In this document: positions 1-5,036 of the stretch, piece by piece
Layout: each line of letters opens with the position of its first letter
Position numbering within the stretch: the stretch's first letter is position 1
Source: Ruminococcaceae bacterium UBA7030
Lineage (GTDB): Bacteria > Bacillota > Clostridia > Oscillospirales > Acutalibacteraceae
Assembly (NCBI GenBank): GCA_002494125.1
Contig: DLBD01000060.1
Location: forward strand, 1-5,618
Length of the DNA stretch: 5,618 bases
Direction of reading: 5' to 3'
Notes under the pieces: model-generated
Databases searched by the model: none
What the model saw: the letters and a program-made list of their open reading frames with translations, nothing else
Told to the model about the DNA's origin: nothing
Position numbers and translations under genes: made by a program

Positions 1-96
1 GACCAGAATCCGGGCATGGCCGCCTGGCTGGCAGAGCGGTATCTCACAAATACGCTGATCGGTATTGATGAAAAACATCTGATCTATCCCGAATGA
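1..96 (+). CDS. C-terminal end of an unidentified protein (partial)
   Basis: Frame 1 is open from the window edge to a TGA at 94-96 and gives 31 residues ending in HLIYPE. The codons look like real coding sequence (CTG, GCC, ATC), and the stop lies only 2 nt before a strong terminator hairpin, as expected at a gene end. The fragment is soluble-looking, with a probable helix (around MAAWLAERYL), and shows no motif I recognise, so I give no function. Its GC content (about 60% in the first 60 bases) is well above the window average. The reverse strand is also open here, but the stop-plus-terminator arrangement favours the + strand. Confidence 0.55.
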   Translation, partial: DQNPGMAAWLAERYLTNTLIGIDEKHLIYPE

Positions 97-98
97 AT

Positions 99-146
99 CA
101 TTGAAAAACGGGAACAGGACCATAGTCCTGTTCCCGTTTTTCAATG
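99..146. terminator. Bidirectional intrinsic terminator, 22-bp perfect stem
   Basis: Bases 99-120 and 125-146 are perfect inverted repeats around the 4-nt loop CATA. The core is a GC-rich CGGGAACAGGAC stem flanked by five A on the left and five T on the right. Transcripts in either direction therefore end in a U run. It lies between convergent genes: the partial gene ending at 96 (+) and the nucleosidase gene ending at 195 (-). It most likely terminates both. Confidence 0.88.
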
Positions 147-156
147 CATTTTCTCA

Positions 157-183
157 TCAATATAACACTCAATATAACACTCA
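157..183. repeat. 12-bp tandem direct repeat
   Basis: The unit TCAATATAACAC occurs twice in succession (157-168, 169-180), followed by TCA of a third copy. It is AT-rich and lies in the short spacer between the bidirectional terminator and the stop codon of the nucleosidase gene. Nothing shows a function. A small slippage duplication is the simplest explanation. Confidence 0.7.
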
Positions 184-194
184 CGCCGGCCTTG

Positions 195-995
195 TCATGA
201 GAGCGACTTTACCATATGTTCTATGATCGACGTGCAATGTTTGGCCGCCTGCGCCTCAAAAACATCGTAGGCGACAATGACACTCTCATCCGCTTTGTCC
301 GAGATCGCGCGGACGATCACAAACGGAACTCCGTTGACATAGGCCGCCTGCGCGATCGCGGCGCCCTCCATCTCACAGCACATACCGCCGAAATCGGAAA
401 TGATTTTTTCCTTTTGCTCTTTTTCCGAAATAAACTGATCACCCGAACAAATTCTTCCTTCAAAAGCGTGGATATCGGGTGCGGATTCCTGTACCGCCTT
501 TACAGCCGCCTTTCGCAGTTCTTCATCAGCAGGGAAAGCGTAAAGGCCTGTGTAAGGAATTTCTCCTTTAGTAAAGCCGATTGGTGAAACGTCGTAATCG
601 TGCTGTACAGCGTCTATAGAAACAACAACATCACCTATGTCAATCTGATTGTCAAGCGAACCTGCAACGCCTGTGTTTATAATTTTGTCACAGCCGAACT
701 CATTGATAAGCGTGTGGGCGCAAATGCCGGCATTCACCTTTCCCATTCCGCACTTTACAATAACAACATTCTTATCGCCAAGTGTTCCCTCACAGAATTC
801 CATTTCCGCGATTTTTGTTGTATTGGTGATATTTGCTGCCTCTTTAAGCGATGTTACCTCAACATCCATTGCGCCGATAATACCGACAATTTCTTTTTCG
901 GGCGCATCCTTAACCTCTGCGTTCGAGCAACCTGCAAAAAGCACACCTGAAAAAATTAATATTGTACTGAATACTGCAATAATTCTTTTTTTCAT
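195..995 (-). CDS. mtnN: MTA/SAH nucleosidase, predicted exported lipoprotein
   Basis: The 266-residue product belongs to the PNP/UDP phosphorylase superfamily. Members cleave the N-glycosidic bond of 5'-methylthioadenosine and S-adenosylhomocysteine, releasing adenine. Family signatures in order are GIIGAMDVEV (38-47; E46 aligns with E. coli Glu12), NTGVAGS (107-113), QHDYDVSPIGF (131-141), EMEGAA (208-213; M209 and E210 align with Met173 and Glu174) and VRAISDKAD (228-236; D233 aligns with Asp197). All key catalytic positions are present. Unlike the usual ~230-residue cytosolic enzyme, it starts with a signal peptide: KKR, a hydrophobic stretch 5-20, then the lipobox FAGC with Cys23. The ATG at 993-995 follows GGAGGT (1000-1005). 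The gene begins 12 nt after the esterase stop, so the two are co-transcribed. The 3' third (about 195-380) is more GC-rich and uses GCC/GCG/ATC codons, unlike the rest. Enzyme family is sure; export is inferred from the signal peptide, and exact substrate preference is unknown. Confidence 0.92.
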   Translation of the reverse strand: MKKRIIAVFSTILIFSGVLFAGCSNAEVKDAPEKEIVGIIGAMDVEVTSLKEAANITNTTKIAEMEFCEGTLGDKNVVIVKCGMGKVNAGICAHTLINEFGCDKIINTGVAGSLDNQIDIGDVVVSIDAVQHDYDVSPIGFTKGEIPYTGLYAFPADEELRKAAVKAVQESAPDIHAFEGRICSGDQFISEKEQKEKIISDFGGMCCEMEGAAIAQAAYVNGVPFVIVRAISDKADESVIVAYDVFEAQAAKHCTSIIEHMVKSLS

Positions 996-999
996 ATTT

Positions 1000-1005
1000 A
1001 CCTCC
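1000..1005 (-). promoter_or_regulatory. Ribosome binding site of the nucleosidase gene
   Basis: On the minus strand GGAGGT lies 4 nt before the ATG at 993-995. It falls in the 12-nt gap after the esterase stop codon (1008-1010). This fixes the start that includes the signal peptide and supports independent initiation within a shared mRNA. Confidence 0.85.
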
Positions 1006-1007
1006 GA

Positions 1008-2120
1008 TTAGTCTTTTACAAGAGTAACCTCTGTTGTGTAATCCTCACGAAGTTCTGAACCCCAGAAAGCTATGAGCGAGTTATAAAAATATCTGTAAGC
1101 GTGAAGATATCTGTGCTGTGCCTCCCAACCGGGAAGAACCTTGTAGCTTATATTACCGGCGGATTTATCGCTGTCCGTTCTAATAAAGAGGTCCGAATGG
1201 TTGTCAAGTAAATCGGTCATTACGGGATTCATATCAGCAAAGGTATTATCGTTTTCGCCCTCTGTTGCAAATATGAAATAGTCGTCAGTTGTATAGTCAA
1301 GTTTTTCAAGCTCAACAGCAAGATCGTCTGCAACGCTCGTGTCAAAATAATCGGGATAATACGTCCTGAAATCCGCACCGCAAAGCGGAGCATAATAGTA
1401 GAAATAGTCGAGGTTTCTTGTGAGCGTAAGAAGAGAAACGGAAGAGCCGAGGGAAAAGCCACCGAAGCATCTGTGTTTTCTTGAGGCAATCAAGTCAATT
1501 TCGTCCGTGCTTTCTGCAAAGGTTGAATACTTACTTTCAACCTCAGGAACTATTGTTGTGCGAAGTTCATCACAGAAGGTGTCAACTGTTTCAACAACCT
1601 TGCCGTTATCAAGGTCTTCGTTATGGTCGTGGTGATAAAAGAAATTAACATTGACGGCAATAAACGGTTCTACCTCGCCGTTTTCAATCATATGGTCAAA
1701 CATATTCTGAAGAGTTGAGCCTTCACCTGCGCCATTGAAAAACGCCTCTTCAGACGCCATCGCGCCGCCGAGAAGATAGTAAACATTATACTGTTTCTTT
1801 TCATCGTATCCGGGCGGGATGTAAACGATACAGCTTTTTGTAATGCCATTGTATTTGTAAGTGAGTTTTTCGGTATCGTTGCCCGTTCCCGTCGGCTTAA
1901 AATAATAGTCGGGAACCGCAACAAGCGGGCTGTAAAAAAGACCTTCTTCCTTGCCCCTTGCCATAGCAAGCTTTTTAGCCGTTAAATCCTCTGTCGTTGA
2001 TTCAGTTGTGGTTTCGGTAGTAGTTGACGCCTCGCTGTTTTCAGGTTGAACGTTCTTACTGCAGGCAACAAGACTGAACACAGTAATCAGGGACAGTATC
2101 ACGCATAAAAATTTTTTCAT
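1008..2120 (-). CDS. Lipoprotein alpha/beta-hydrolase esterase (CE1/esterase D type)
   Basis: The 370-residue product has a lipoprotein signal peptide (MKKF, hydrophobic 4-19, lipobox LVAC with Cys20) and a Ser/Thr/Glu-rich linker (about 28-45). An alpha/beta-hydrolase domain similar to feruloyl and acetyl xylan esterases follows. Signatures are IVYIPPGYDEKKQYNVYYLL (98-117), the nucleophile elbow GGFSLGS (220-226, Ser223), an acid candidate in GENDN (Asp291) and a C-terminal PGWEAQH (His336). His336 lies 11 residues before the NSL (347-349), which matches the usual His-to-NFL spacing of CE1 enzymes. Where relatives have YLLHG, this protein has YLLGG, so the conserved His is replaced by Gly118. 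It should be anchored on the outer face of the membrane and hydrolyse an ester, perhaps on plant cell-wall xylan; the substrate is a guess. It is first in an operon with the nucleosidase. The weak SD AGGTAG (2125-2130) and the signal peptide support the chosen ATG. Confidence 0.85.
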   Translation of the reverse strand: MKKFLCVILSLITVFSLVACSKNVQPENSEASTTTETTTESTTEDLTAKKLAMARGKEEGLFYSPLVAVPDYYFKPTGTGNDTEKLTYKYNGITKSCIVYIPPGYDEKKQYNVYYLLGGAMASEEAFFNGAGEGSTLQNMFDHMIENGEVEPFIAVNVNFFYHHDHNEDLDNGKVVETVDTFCDELRTTIVPEVESKYSTFAESTDEIDLIASRKHRCFGGFSLGSSVSLLTLTRNLDYFYYYAPLCGADFRTYYPDYFDTSVADDLAVELEKLDYTTDDYFIFATEGENDNTFADMNPVMTDLLDNHSDLFIRTDSDKSAGNISYKVLPGWEAQHRYLHAYRYFYNSLIAFWGSELREDYTTEVTLVKD

Positions 2121-2160
2121 ATTTCTACCTGCCTTAATTAATAGACAATAATGTGTTAAT

Positions 2161-2189
2161 ATTCTATATTATCTTTAGAAAATAGTCAA
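2161..2189 (-). promoter_or_regulatory. Promoter of the esterase-nucleosidase operon
   Basis: Read on the minus strand, TTGACT (2184-2189) and TAGAAT (2161-2166) are separated by 17 bp, each one mismatch from the sigma-A consensus. The predicted start is near 2154, giving a 5' leader of about 33 nt. Directly upstream (2192-2207) is an AT-only inverted repeat ATTATT-TTTT-AATAAT, which could act as an UP element or an operator. That role is unproven. Confidence 0.75.
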
Positions 2190-2256
2190 TCATTATTTTT
2201 TAATAATTTTAAGTGCATTTAGTCAAAGAAATTTAGTGAGTGTGTTCAAATTTTTC

Positions 2257-2285
2257 TTGCATTTTAATACGGTATCATTTATAAT
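2257..2285 (+). promoter_or_regulatory. Promoter of the tRNA-Ser gene
   Basis: TTGCAT (2257-2262) and a perfect TATAAT (2280-2285) are separated by 17 bp. The predicted transcription start near 2292 is only about 6 nt before the mature tRNA 5' end, a typical arrangement for a single tRNA gene. Confidence 0.8.
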
Positions 2286-2297
2286 AGTTTGCGATAT

Positions 2298-2390
2298 GCA
2301 GGGTTGTCCGAGCTGGCCGAAGGAGCACGATTGGAAATCGTGTAACGCCTTAACGGGTGTTCGAGGGTTCGAATCCCTTGCCCTGCGCCA
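2298..2390 (+). tRNA. tRNA-Ser, anticodon GGA
   Basis: This is a class II tRNA of 93 nt with encoded CCA (2388-2390) and discriminator G (2387). The acceptor stem pairs 2298-2304 with 2380-2386, with one terminal T-G wobble. The D stem is TCC/GGA (2307-2309, 2322-2324). The anticodon stem is CACGA/TCGTG around TTGGAAA, placing anticodon GGA at 2333-2335 to read UCC/UCU. The long variable arm AACGCC/GGTGTT (2344-2349, 2356-2361) is the serine hallmark. The T loop is TTCGAAT (2368-2374). It is transcribed alone, from its own promoter to the terminator just downstream. Confidence 0.97.
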
Positions 2391-2391
2391 C

Positions 2392-2424
2392 AAAAAACAC
2401 CCCCTCATCCGAGGGGGTGTTTTT
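2392..2424. terminator. Bidirectional terminator shared by tRNA-Ser and the exchanger gene
   Basis: The 9-bp GC-rich stem CACCCCCTC/GAGGGGGTG (2398-2406, 2411-2419) has loop ATCC, with A6 on the left and T5 on the right. It starts 2 nt after the tRNA CCA. The flanking A run gives a U tract in the opposite direction as well, so it can also end the minus-strand exchanger transcript, whose stop is at 2505. Confidence 0.92.
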
Positions 2425-2449
2425 GTTGTGCAGTATTAGTAATAGATTA

Positions 2450-2476
2450 CGGCGACGGATACTTGTGTTGTCGCCG
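2450..2476. other. Short GC-rich inverted repeat without a U tract
   Basis: CGGCGAC (2450-2456) and GTCGCCG (2470-2476) form a perfect 7-bp stem with a 13-nt loop. It lies 28 nt beyond the exchanger stop on the minus strand and before the terminator. There is no T run on either side, so it is not an intrinsic terminator. It could protect the mRNA 3' end, or have no role. Confidence 0.45.
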
Positions 2477-2504
2477 AGAGAAACATATAAATTACTTGTT
2501 TGAT

Positions 2505-3569
2505 TTATATAAATGTAGCGACTACATAACCGAAATAACCGATGAGTGTTACAATACCCTGCCAGCGCTGGAATTTCTTTGTAAAAATAGTCGGTATAAC
2601 CGCAACTGCTATTGCCGCAAGGCAAACAACCATATCAATCTGTACCGATGAAACGGAAACGGCAAGCGCTCCCTGTCCCTTACCCATTGAGACAAATGAA
2701 CAAATCGGCAGAATAAGTGTAAGGTCAATAATGTTTGCGCCGAGTATATTTCCGACCGAAAGCGCACCAACCTTTTTTCTGAGTGCGGTAATAGTTGTAA
2801 CAAGCTCCGGAAGAGATGTACCGATTGCAATTGCTATAACGCTTACAACTCTTTGCGGAACGCCTATAATCTCTGCAATTCTTGTTCCGTTGTCAACAAG
2901 AAGATTAGCGCCGATAACGATTCCTGCTGCGCCGAGGATGAACATAGCAATATTTCTTACCCAGTCACCTTTAGTTGCAGTCTCTTTTGTGGGGACGATG
3001 TCATCCTCCTGCTGAATACCGATATTGTCCGGCGACGGCTCTAACTGAACAGAGCTGTTTTTCATAGTGATAAAGTTTTCAATAAAGAAAACTATGAATA
3101 TAGCAATTAATGCTATTGTACCAATAAGTGAAAGGTGATAGAAAATCTGGGTTTCACCTGTGTAGGTGGCCTCAAACTTTTCAGTAAAAATACAACCGAC
3201 AACAAGCGCTACAGAGGCAAGGAACATCATAATTGCTTTCGGCGCAAACTCCTTGCGCTTAATCGCAAACGGCATACAAACAATAAATATGCCTAAAATC
3301 ATTGCGGTGTTTGCTGTTACCGAGCCGATAGCATTACCTGCTGCCATTTCGACATTGCCCTTTGCGGTTGCCTGAACACTTACAATCATTTCAGGCAGGG
3401 TCGTTGCGATTGATACAATCGTTGCGCCGATAATGAATTTGGGAACGCCGAGAACCTCTGCAATCCAGCTTGCGCTGTCAACGAACCAGTCTCCGCCTTT
3501 GATAATCAACACAAGTCCGATAACGAATAAAACGAACACCATAGGTGTCGAGGCAAAAAATGCTGTCAT
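2505..3569 (-). CDS. Calcium/sodium antiporter (CaCA family, YrbG-like)
   Basis: The 354-residue polytopic membrane protein carries the two inverted alpha repeats that define Na+/Ca2+ exchangers. Alpha-1 is GATIVSIATTLPE (48-60) with GNAIGSVTAN (78-87). Alpha-2 is AIAIGTSLPELV (246-257) with GNILGANIID (273-282). Glu60, Asn87, Glu255 and Asp282 occupy the positions that coordinate ions in the Methanocaldococcus exchanger NCX_Mj. A charged cytosolic-type loop (about 169-203, rich in Glu/Asp/Pro) separates the halves, each with about five hydrophobic segments. Length fits the bacterial family (about 310-370). It should exchange Ca2+ for Na+ across the cytoplasmic membrane, though some relatives prefer other cations or need K+. 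The ATG at 3567-3569 follows GGAGGT (3576-3581) at 6 nt. It is a single-gene unit with its own promoter and is divergent from the CapA gene. Confidence 0.93.
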   Translation of the reverse strand: MTAFFASTPMVFVLFVIGLVLIIKGGDWFVDSASWIAEVLGVPKFIIGATIVSIATTLPEMIVSVQATAKGNVEMAAGNAIGSVTANTAMILGIFIVCMPFAIKRKEFAPKAIMMFLASVALVVGCIFTEKFEATYTGETQIFYHLSLIGTIALIAIFIVFFIENFITMKNSSVQLEPSPDNIGIQQEDDIVPTKETATKGDWVRNIAMFILGAAGIVIGANLLVDNGTRIAEIIGVPQRVVSVIAIAIGTSLPELVTTITALRKKVGALSVGNILGANIIDLTLILPICSFVSMGKGQGALAVSVSSVQIDMVVCLAAIAVAVIPTIFTKKFQRWQGIVTLIGYFGYVVATFI

Positions 3570-3575
3570 AATTAA

Positions 3576-3581
3576 ACCTCC
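3576..3581 (-). promoter_or_regulatory. Ribosome binding site of the exchanger gene
   Basis: On the minus strand GGAGGT stands 6 nt before the ATG at 3567-3569. No other in-frame start near it has a comparable site, so it fixes the N terminus. Confidence 0.85.
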
Positions 3582-3606
3582 AATTTTTTCCTAATACATC
3601 ATTTTA

Positions 3607-3636
3607 ATAATACATTAACTAAATTACGGCTGTCAA
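3607..3636 (-). promoter_or_regulatory. Promoter of the exchanger gene
   Basis: Read on the minus strand, a perfect -35 box TTGACA (3631-3636) is followed after 18 bp by TATTAT (3607-3612). The start would be near 3600, giving a leader of about 30 nt. No operator or riboswitch-sized leader is present. Confidence 0.75.
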
Positions 3637-3665
3637 CAAATTTTTAATAAAATAAAATTAATAAG

Positions 3666-3694
3666 TTGTGTTATTATTAAACTTATGTTAAAAT
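3666..3694 (+). promoter_or_regulatory. Promoter of the CapA-family gene (extended -10)
   Basis: TTGTGT (3666-3671) is a moderate -35 box. After 17 bp comes TAAAAT (3689-3694), preceded by TGT (3686-3688), which makes an extended -10 element. The start near 3701 leaves a leader of about 27 nt. It stands back to back with the exchanger promoter, with 29 bp between the two -35 boxes. Confidence 0.65.
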
Positions 3695-3716
3695 AACCTT
3701 GTTAATTACAATTATA

Positions 3717-3722
3717 GAGGTG
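3717..3722 (+). promoter_or_regulatory. Ribosome binding site that selects a TTG start
   Basis: GAGGTG lies 5 nt before TTG (3728-3730). No ATG or GTG in frame nearby has such a site. The reading from TTG also supplies the basic N terminus (KGKFDFRK) expected before the membrane segment, so TTG is the likely initiation codon. Confidence 0.75.
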
Positions 3723-3727
3723 ATATT

Positions 3728-4930
3728 TTGAAAGGTAAATTCGATTTTCGTAAATTTTCATTTATCATAATCCCCGCACTTGTTGCGATACTTGTTGTTA
3801 TCGGTTTCGGCATCAGCGGCAGGGTTACCAAAAATATGGATGAAAGACAGCCGACAGCAACAACTGAAGTTTCAGTTGTAAACGATGAGGAAGCGCAGGA
3901 AACAACGAGCGCGCAAAACGCAAAGGTTGAATTCATTGCCGTAGGAGACAACCTTATTCACAACACGCTTATTGATGCGGGCGTTCAGGACGACGGTAGT
4001 CTTGACTACACCTCTCTTTATGAAAATATGAAGCCTGTTATTGAGGCGGCTGATATTGCAATGATTAATCAGGAAACAATGCTTACCGACATTGAGCCTT
4101 ACACGGGCTATCCGATGTTCAACTCCCCTTACGAAATCGGTGAGGCTGCTATTGACGCAGGCTTTGACATCTTCACTTGTGCATCAAATCACTCGATGGA
4201 TATGGGATGGGACGGTATTTCGAAAGAGATTGAATTTTTCAACGCTCATAAAAATGTTGTTCAGCTTGGCGTTAACGCAAGCGCTGAAAGAACAATCAAG
4301 TATTACGAAAAAAACGGCATTACCTTCTCCCTTCTCAACTACACCTACGGCACAAACGGTATTCCGCTTCCGTCGGACAAGCCGTGGTGCATTGATATGA
4401 TGGATGAAGAGCTTATCACAAGCGATATCACCGAAGCAAGAGCAAACTCCGACGTTGTTATAGTATTCCCGCACTGGGGTACTGAATACAGCCATGGTGT
4501 TGATGATTACCAAAAGCAGTTTACACAGCTTTTCCTCGATCTTGGCGTTGATATTGTTATCGGCTGTCACCCTCATGTTATTGAGCCTGTTGAATGGGTT
4601 GAGGATGAGGAAACGGGAAGAAAGATGCTTGTTTACTATTCACTCGGCAACTTTATTTCACACCAGCTCGAGCCAAATCAACTTTGCGGCGGTATGGCAC
4701 AAATTACAATTGAAAAGAACAACGGAAAAATCAATATCACTTCTGCAAAATTCCAGCCTCTTATCACACATTACCGCAGAGGTGACAGCGGAAAATTCGA
4801 GTTTAATGTTTACAAGCTCAGCGATTATACCGACGAGCTTGCTTCAACACAGGCACAGTCCGGCTGCACTGTTGATTATTACAATGAGCTTGTAAGCGAT
4901 GTAGTCAGCGAGGAATTTTTAGTAAAATAA
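3728..4930 (+). CDS. CapA/PgsA-family membrane-anchored metallophosphoesterase-fold protein
   Basis: The 400-residue product has a short basic N terminus, one membrane segment (about 11-31), an acidic Thr/Ser/Glu-rich linker (about 38-65) and a CapA domain. The domain has the calcineurin-like metal-site pattern: AVGDNLIH (71-78, Asp74), NQE (114-116, where relatives have NLE), ASNHSMDMG (152-160, Asn154-His155), FPHWGTEY (247-254, His249) and IGCHPHV (278-284, His281/His283), then YYSLGNF (303-309). CapA/PgsA proteins are linked to poly-gamma-glutamate capsule synthesis or export in Bacillus. No capB, capC or capE-like genes are in this window, and free-standing members are common in Clostridia with unknown roles. 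The catalytic domain should lie outside the membrane. It starts with TTG, has its own promoter, and no terminator follows before the hairpin at 4975. Fold is sure; biological role is not. Confidence 0.9.
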   Translation: MKGKFDFRKFSFIIIPALVAILVVIGFGISGRVTKNMDERQPTATTEVSVVNDEEAQETTSAQNAKVEFIAVGDNLIHNTLIDAGVQDDGSLDYTSLYENMKPVIEAADIAMINQETMLTDIEPYTGYPMFNSPYEIGEAAIDAGFDIFTCASNHSMDMGWDGISKEIEFFNAHKNVVQLGVNASAERTIKYYEKNGITFSLLNYTYGTNGIPLPSDKPWCIDMMDEELITSDITEARANSDVVIVFPHWGTEYSHGVDDYQKQFTQLFLDLGVDIVIGCHPHVIEPVEWVEDEETGRKMLVYYSLGNFISHQLEPNQLCGGMAQITIEKNNGKINITSAKFQPLITHYRRGDSGKFEFNVYKLSDYTDELASTQAQSGCTVDYYNELVSDVVSEEFLVK

Positions 4931-4938
4931 AAAAACAG

Positions 4939-4967
4939 TTGACAAAACAAAAATCTTAGAATATAAT
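4939..4967 (+). promoter_or_regulatory. Perfect-consensus promoter of glnA
   Basis: TTGACA (4939-4944) and TATAAT (4962-4967) are separated by exactly 17 bp, a complete sigma-A consensus. The start is expected near 4974, immediately before the hairpin at 4975-5013. I see no clear GlnR-type (TGTnA-N7-TnACA) operator here. So strong a promoter suggests that control acts at another step or through a repressor whose site I do not recognise. Confidence 0.9.
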
Positions 4968-4974
4968 AACAACA

Positions 4975-5020
4975 TAAGAGCAAGGGCGCTCCGTTAGGTT
5001 GCCTTTGCTCTTAATTTTTT
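4975..5020 (+). terminator. Terminator-like hairpin in the glnA leader (possible attenuator)
   Basis: Bases 4975-4987 (TAAGAGCAAGGGC) pair with 5001-5013, giving 13 bp with one G-U, a 13-nt loop (4988-5000) and then TTTTTT at 5015-5020. It has the form of an intrinsic terminator on the + strand only. It can end the CapA transcript, which has no other terminator. However, it also lies directly downstream of the glnA promoter and just before the glnA SD, so glnA mRNA must pass through it. Regulation by attenuation or a 5'-end stabilising role are inferences. Confidence 0.7.
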
Positions 5021-5021
5021 C

Positions 5022-5027
5022 AGGAGG
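5022..5027 (+). promoter_or_regulatory. Ribosome binding site of glnA
   Basis: AGGAGG stands 9 nt before the ATG at 5037-5039 and begins 2 nt after the U run of the leader hairpin. The hairpin loop holds CTCC (4989-4992), which could pair with GGAG of this site. It is only 4 bp, so the idea is weak. Confidence 0.85.
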
Positions 5028-5036
5028 ACTGATATT

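Noticed and set aside
216..1011. Three + strand open frames opposite the nucleosidase gene
   Set aside because: They lie antisense to a gene with clear family motifs, have no good ribosome binding site, and their products show no recognisable pattern.
2298..2424. Integration site of a mobile element at the tRNA-Ser 3' end
   Set aside because: No duplicated tRNA end, integrase or att-like direct repeat is found; the tRNA is followed directly by its terminator and a housekeeping-type gene.
2223..2625. Open frames running through the tRNA and terminator on both strands
   Set aside because: They translate the tRNA-Ser and the terminator hairpin, which are far better explanations. The products resemble the spurious proteins often annotated over tRNA genes.
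2542..3015. A 157-codon + strand open frame opposite the exchanger gene
   Set aside because: It is the antisense of a well-supported membrane protein. Its Ile/Thr/Ala-rich product is what the reverse of hydrophobic codons gives, and it has no start signals.
3570..3727. Possible shared operator between the divergent exchanger and CapA promoters
   Set aside because: The spacer is very AT-rich but contains no convincing inverted repeat beyond chance A/T matches.
4092..4895. Out-of-frame + and - strand open frames inside the CapA gene
   Set aside because: They overlap fully with the CapA frame, which carries all family motifs; none has its own ribosome binding site with a sensible product.
4968..5036. 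Known riboswitch or two-hairpin ANTAR target in the glnA leader
   Set aside because: Only about 60 nt lie between the predicted start and the ATG, with one hairpin and a 13-nt loop. There is no second hairpin and no hexanucleotide loop of the ANTAR pattern, and the space is too short for known metabolite riboswitches.
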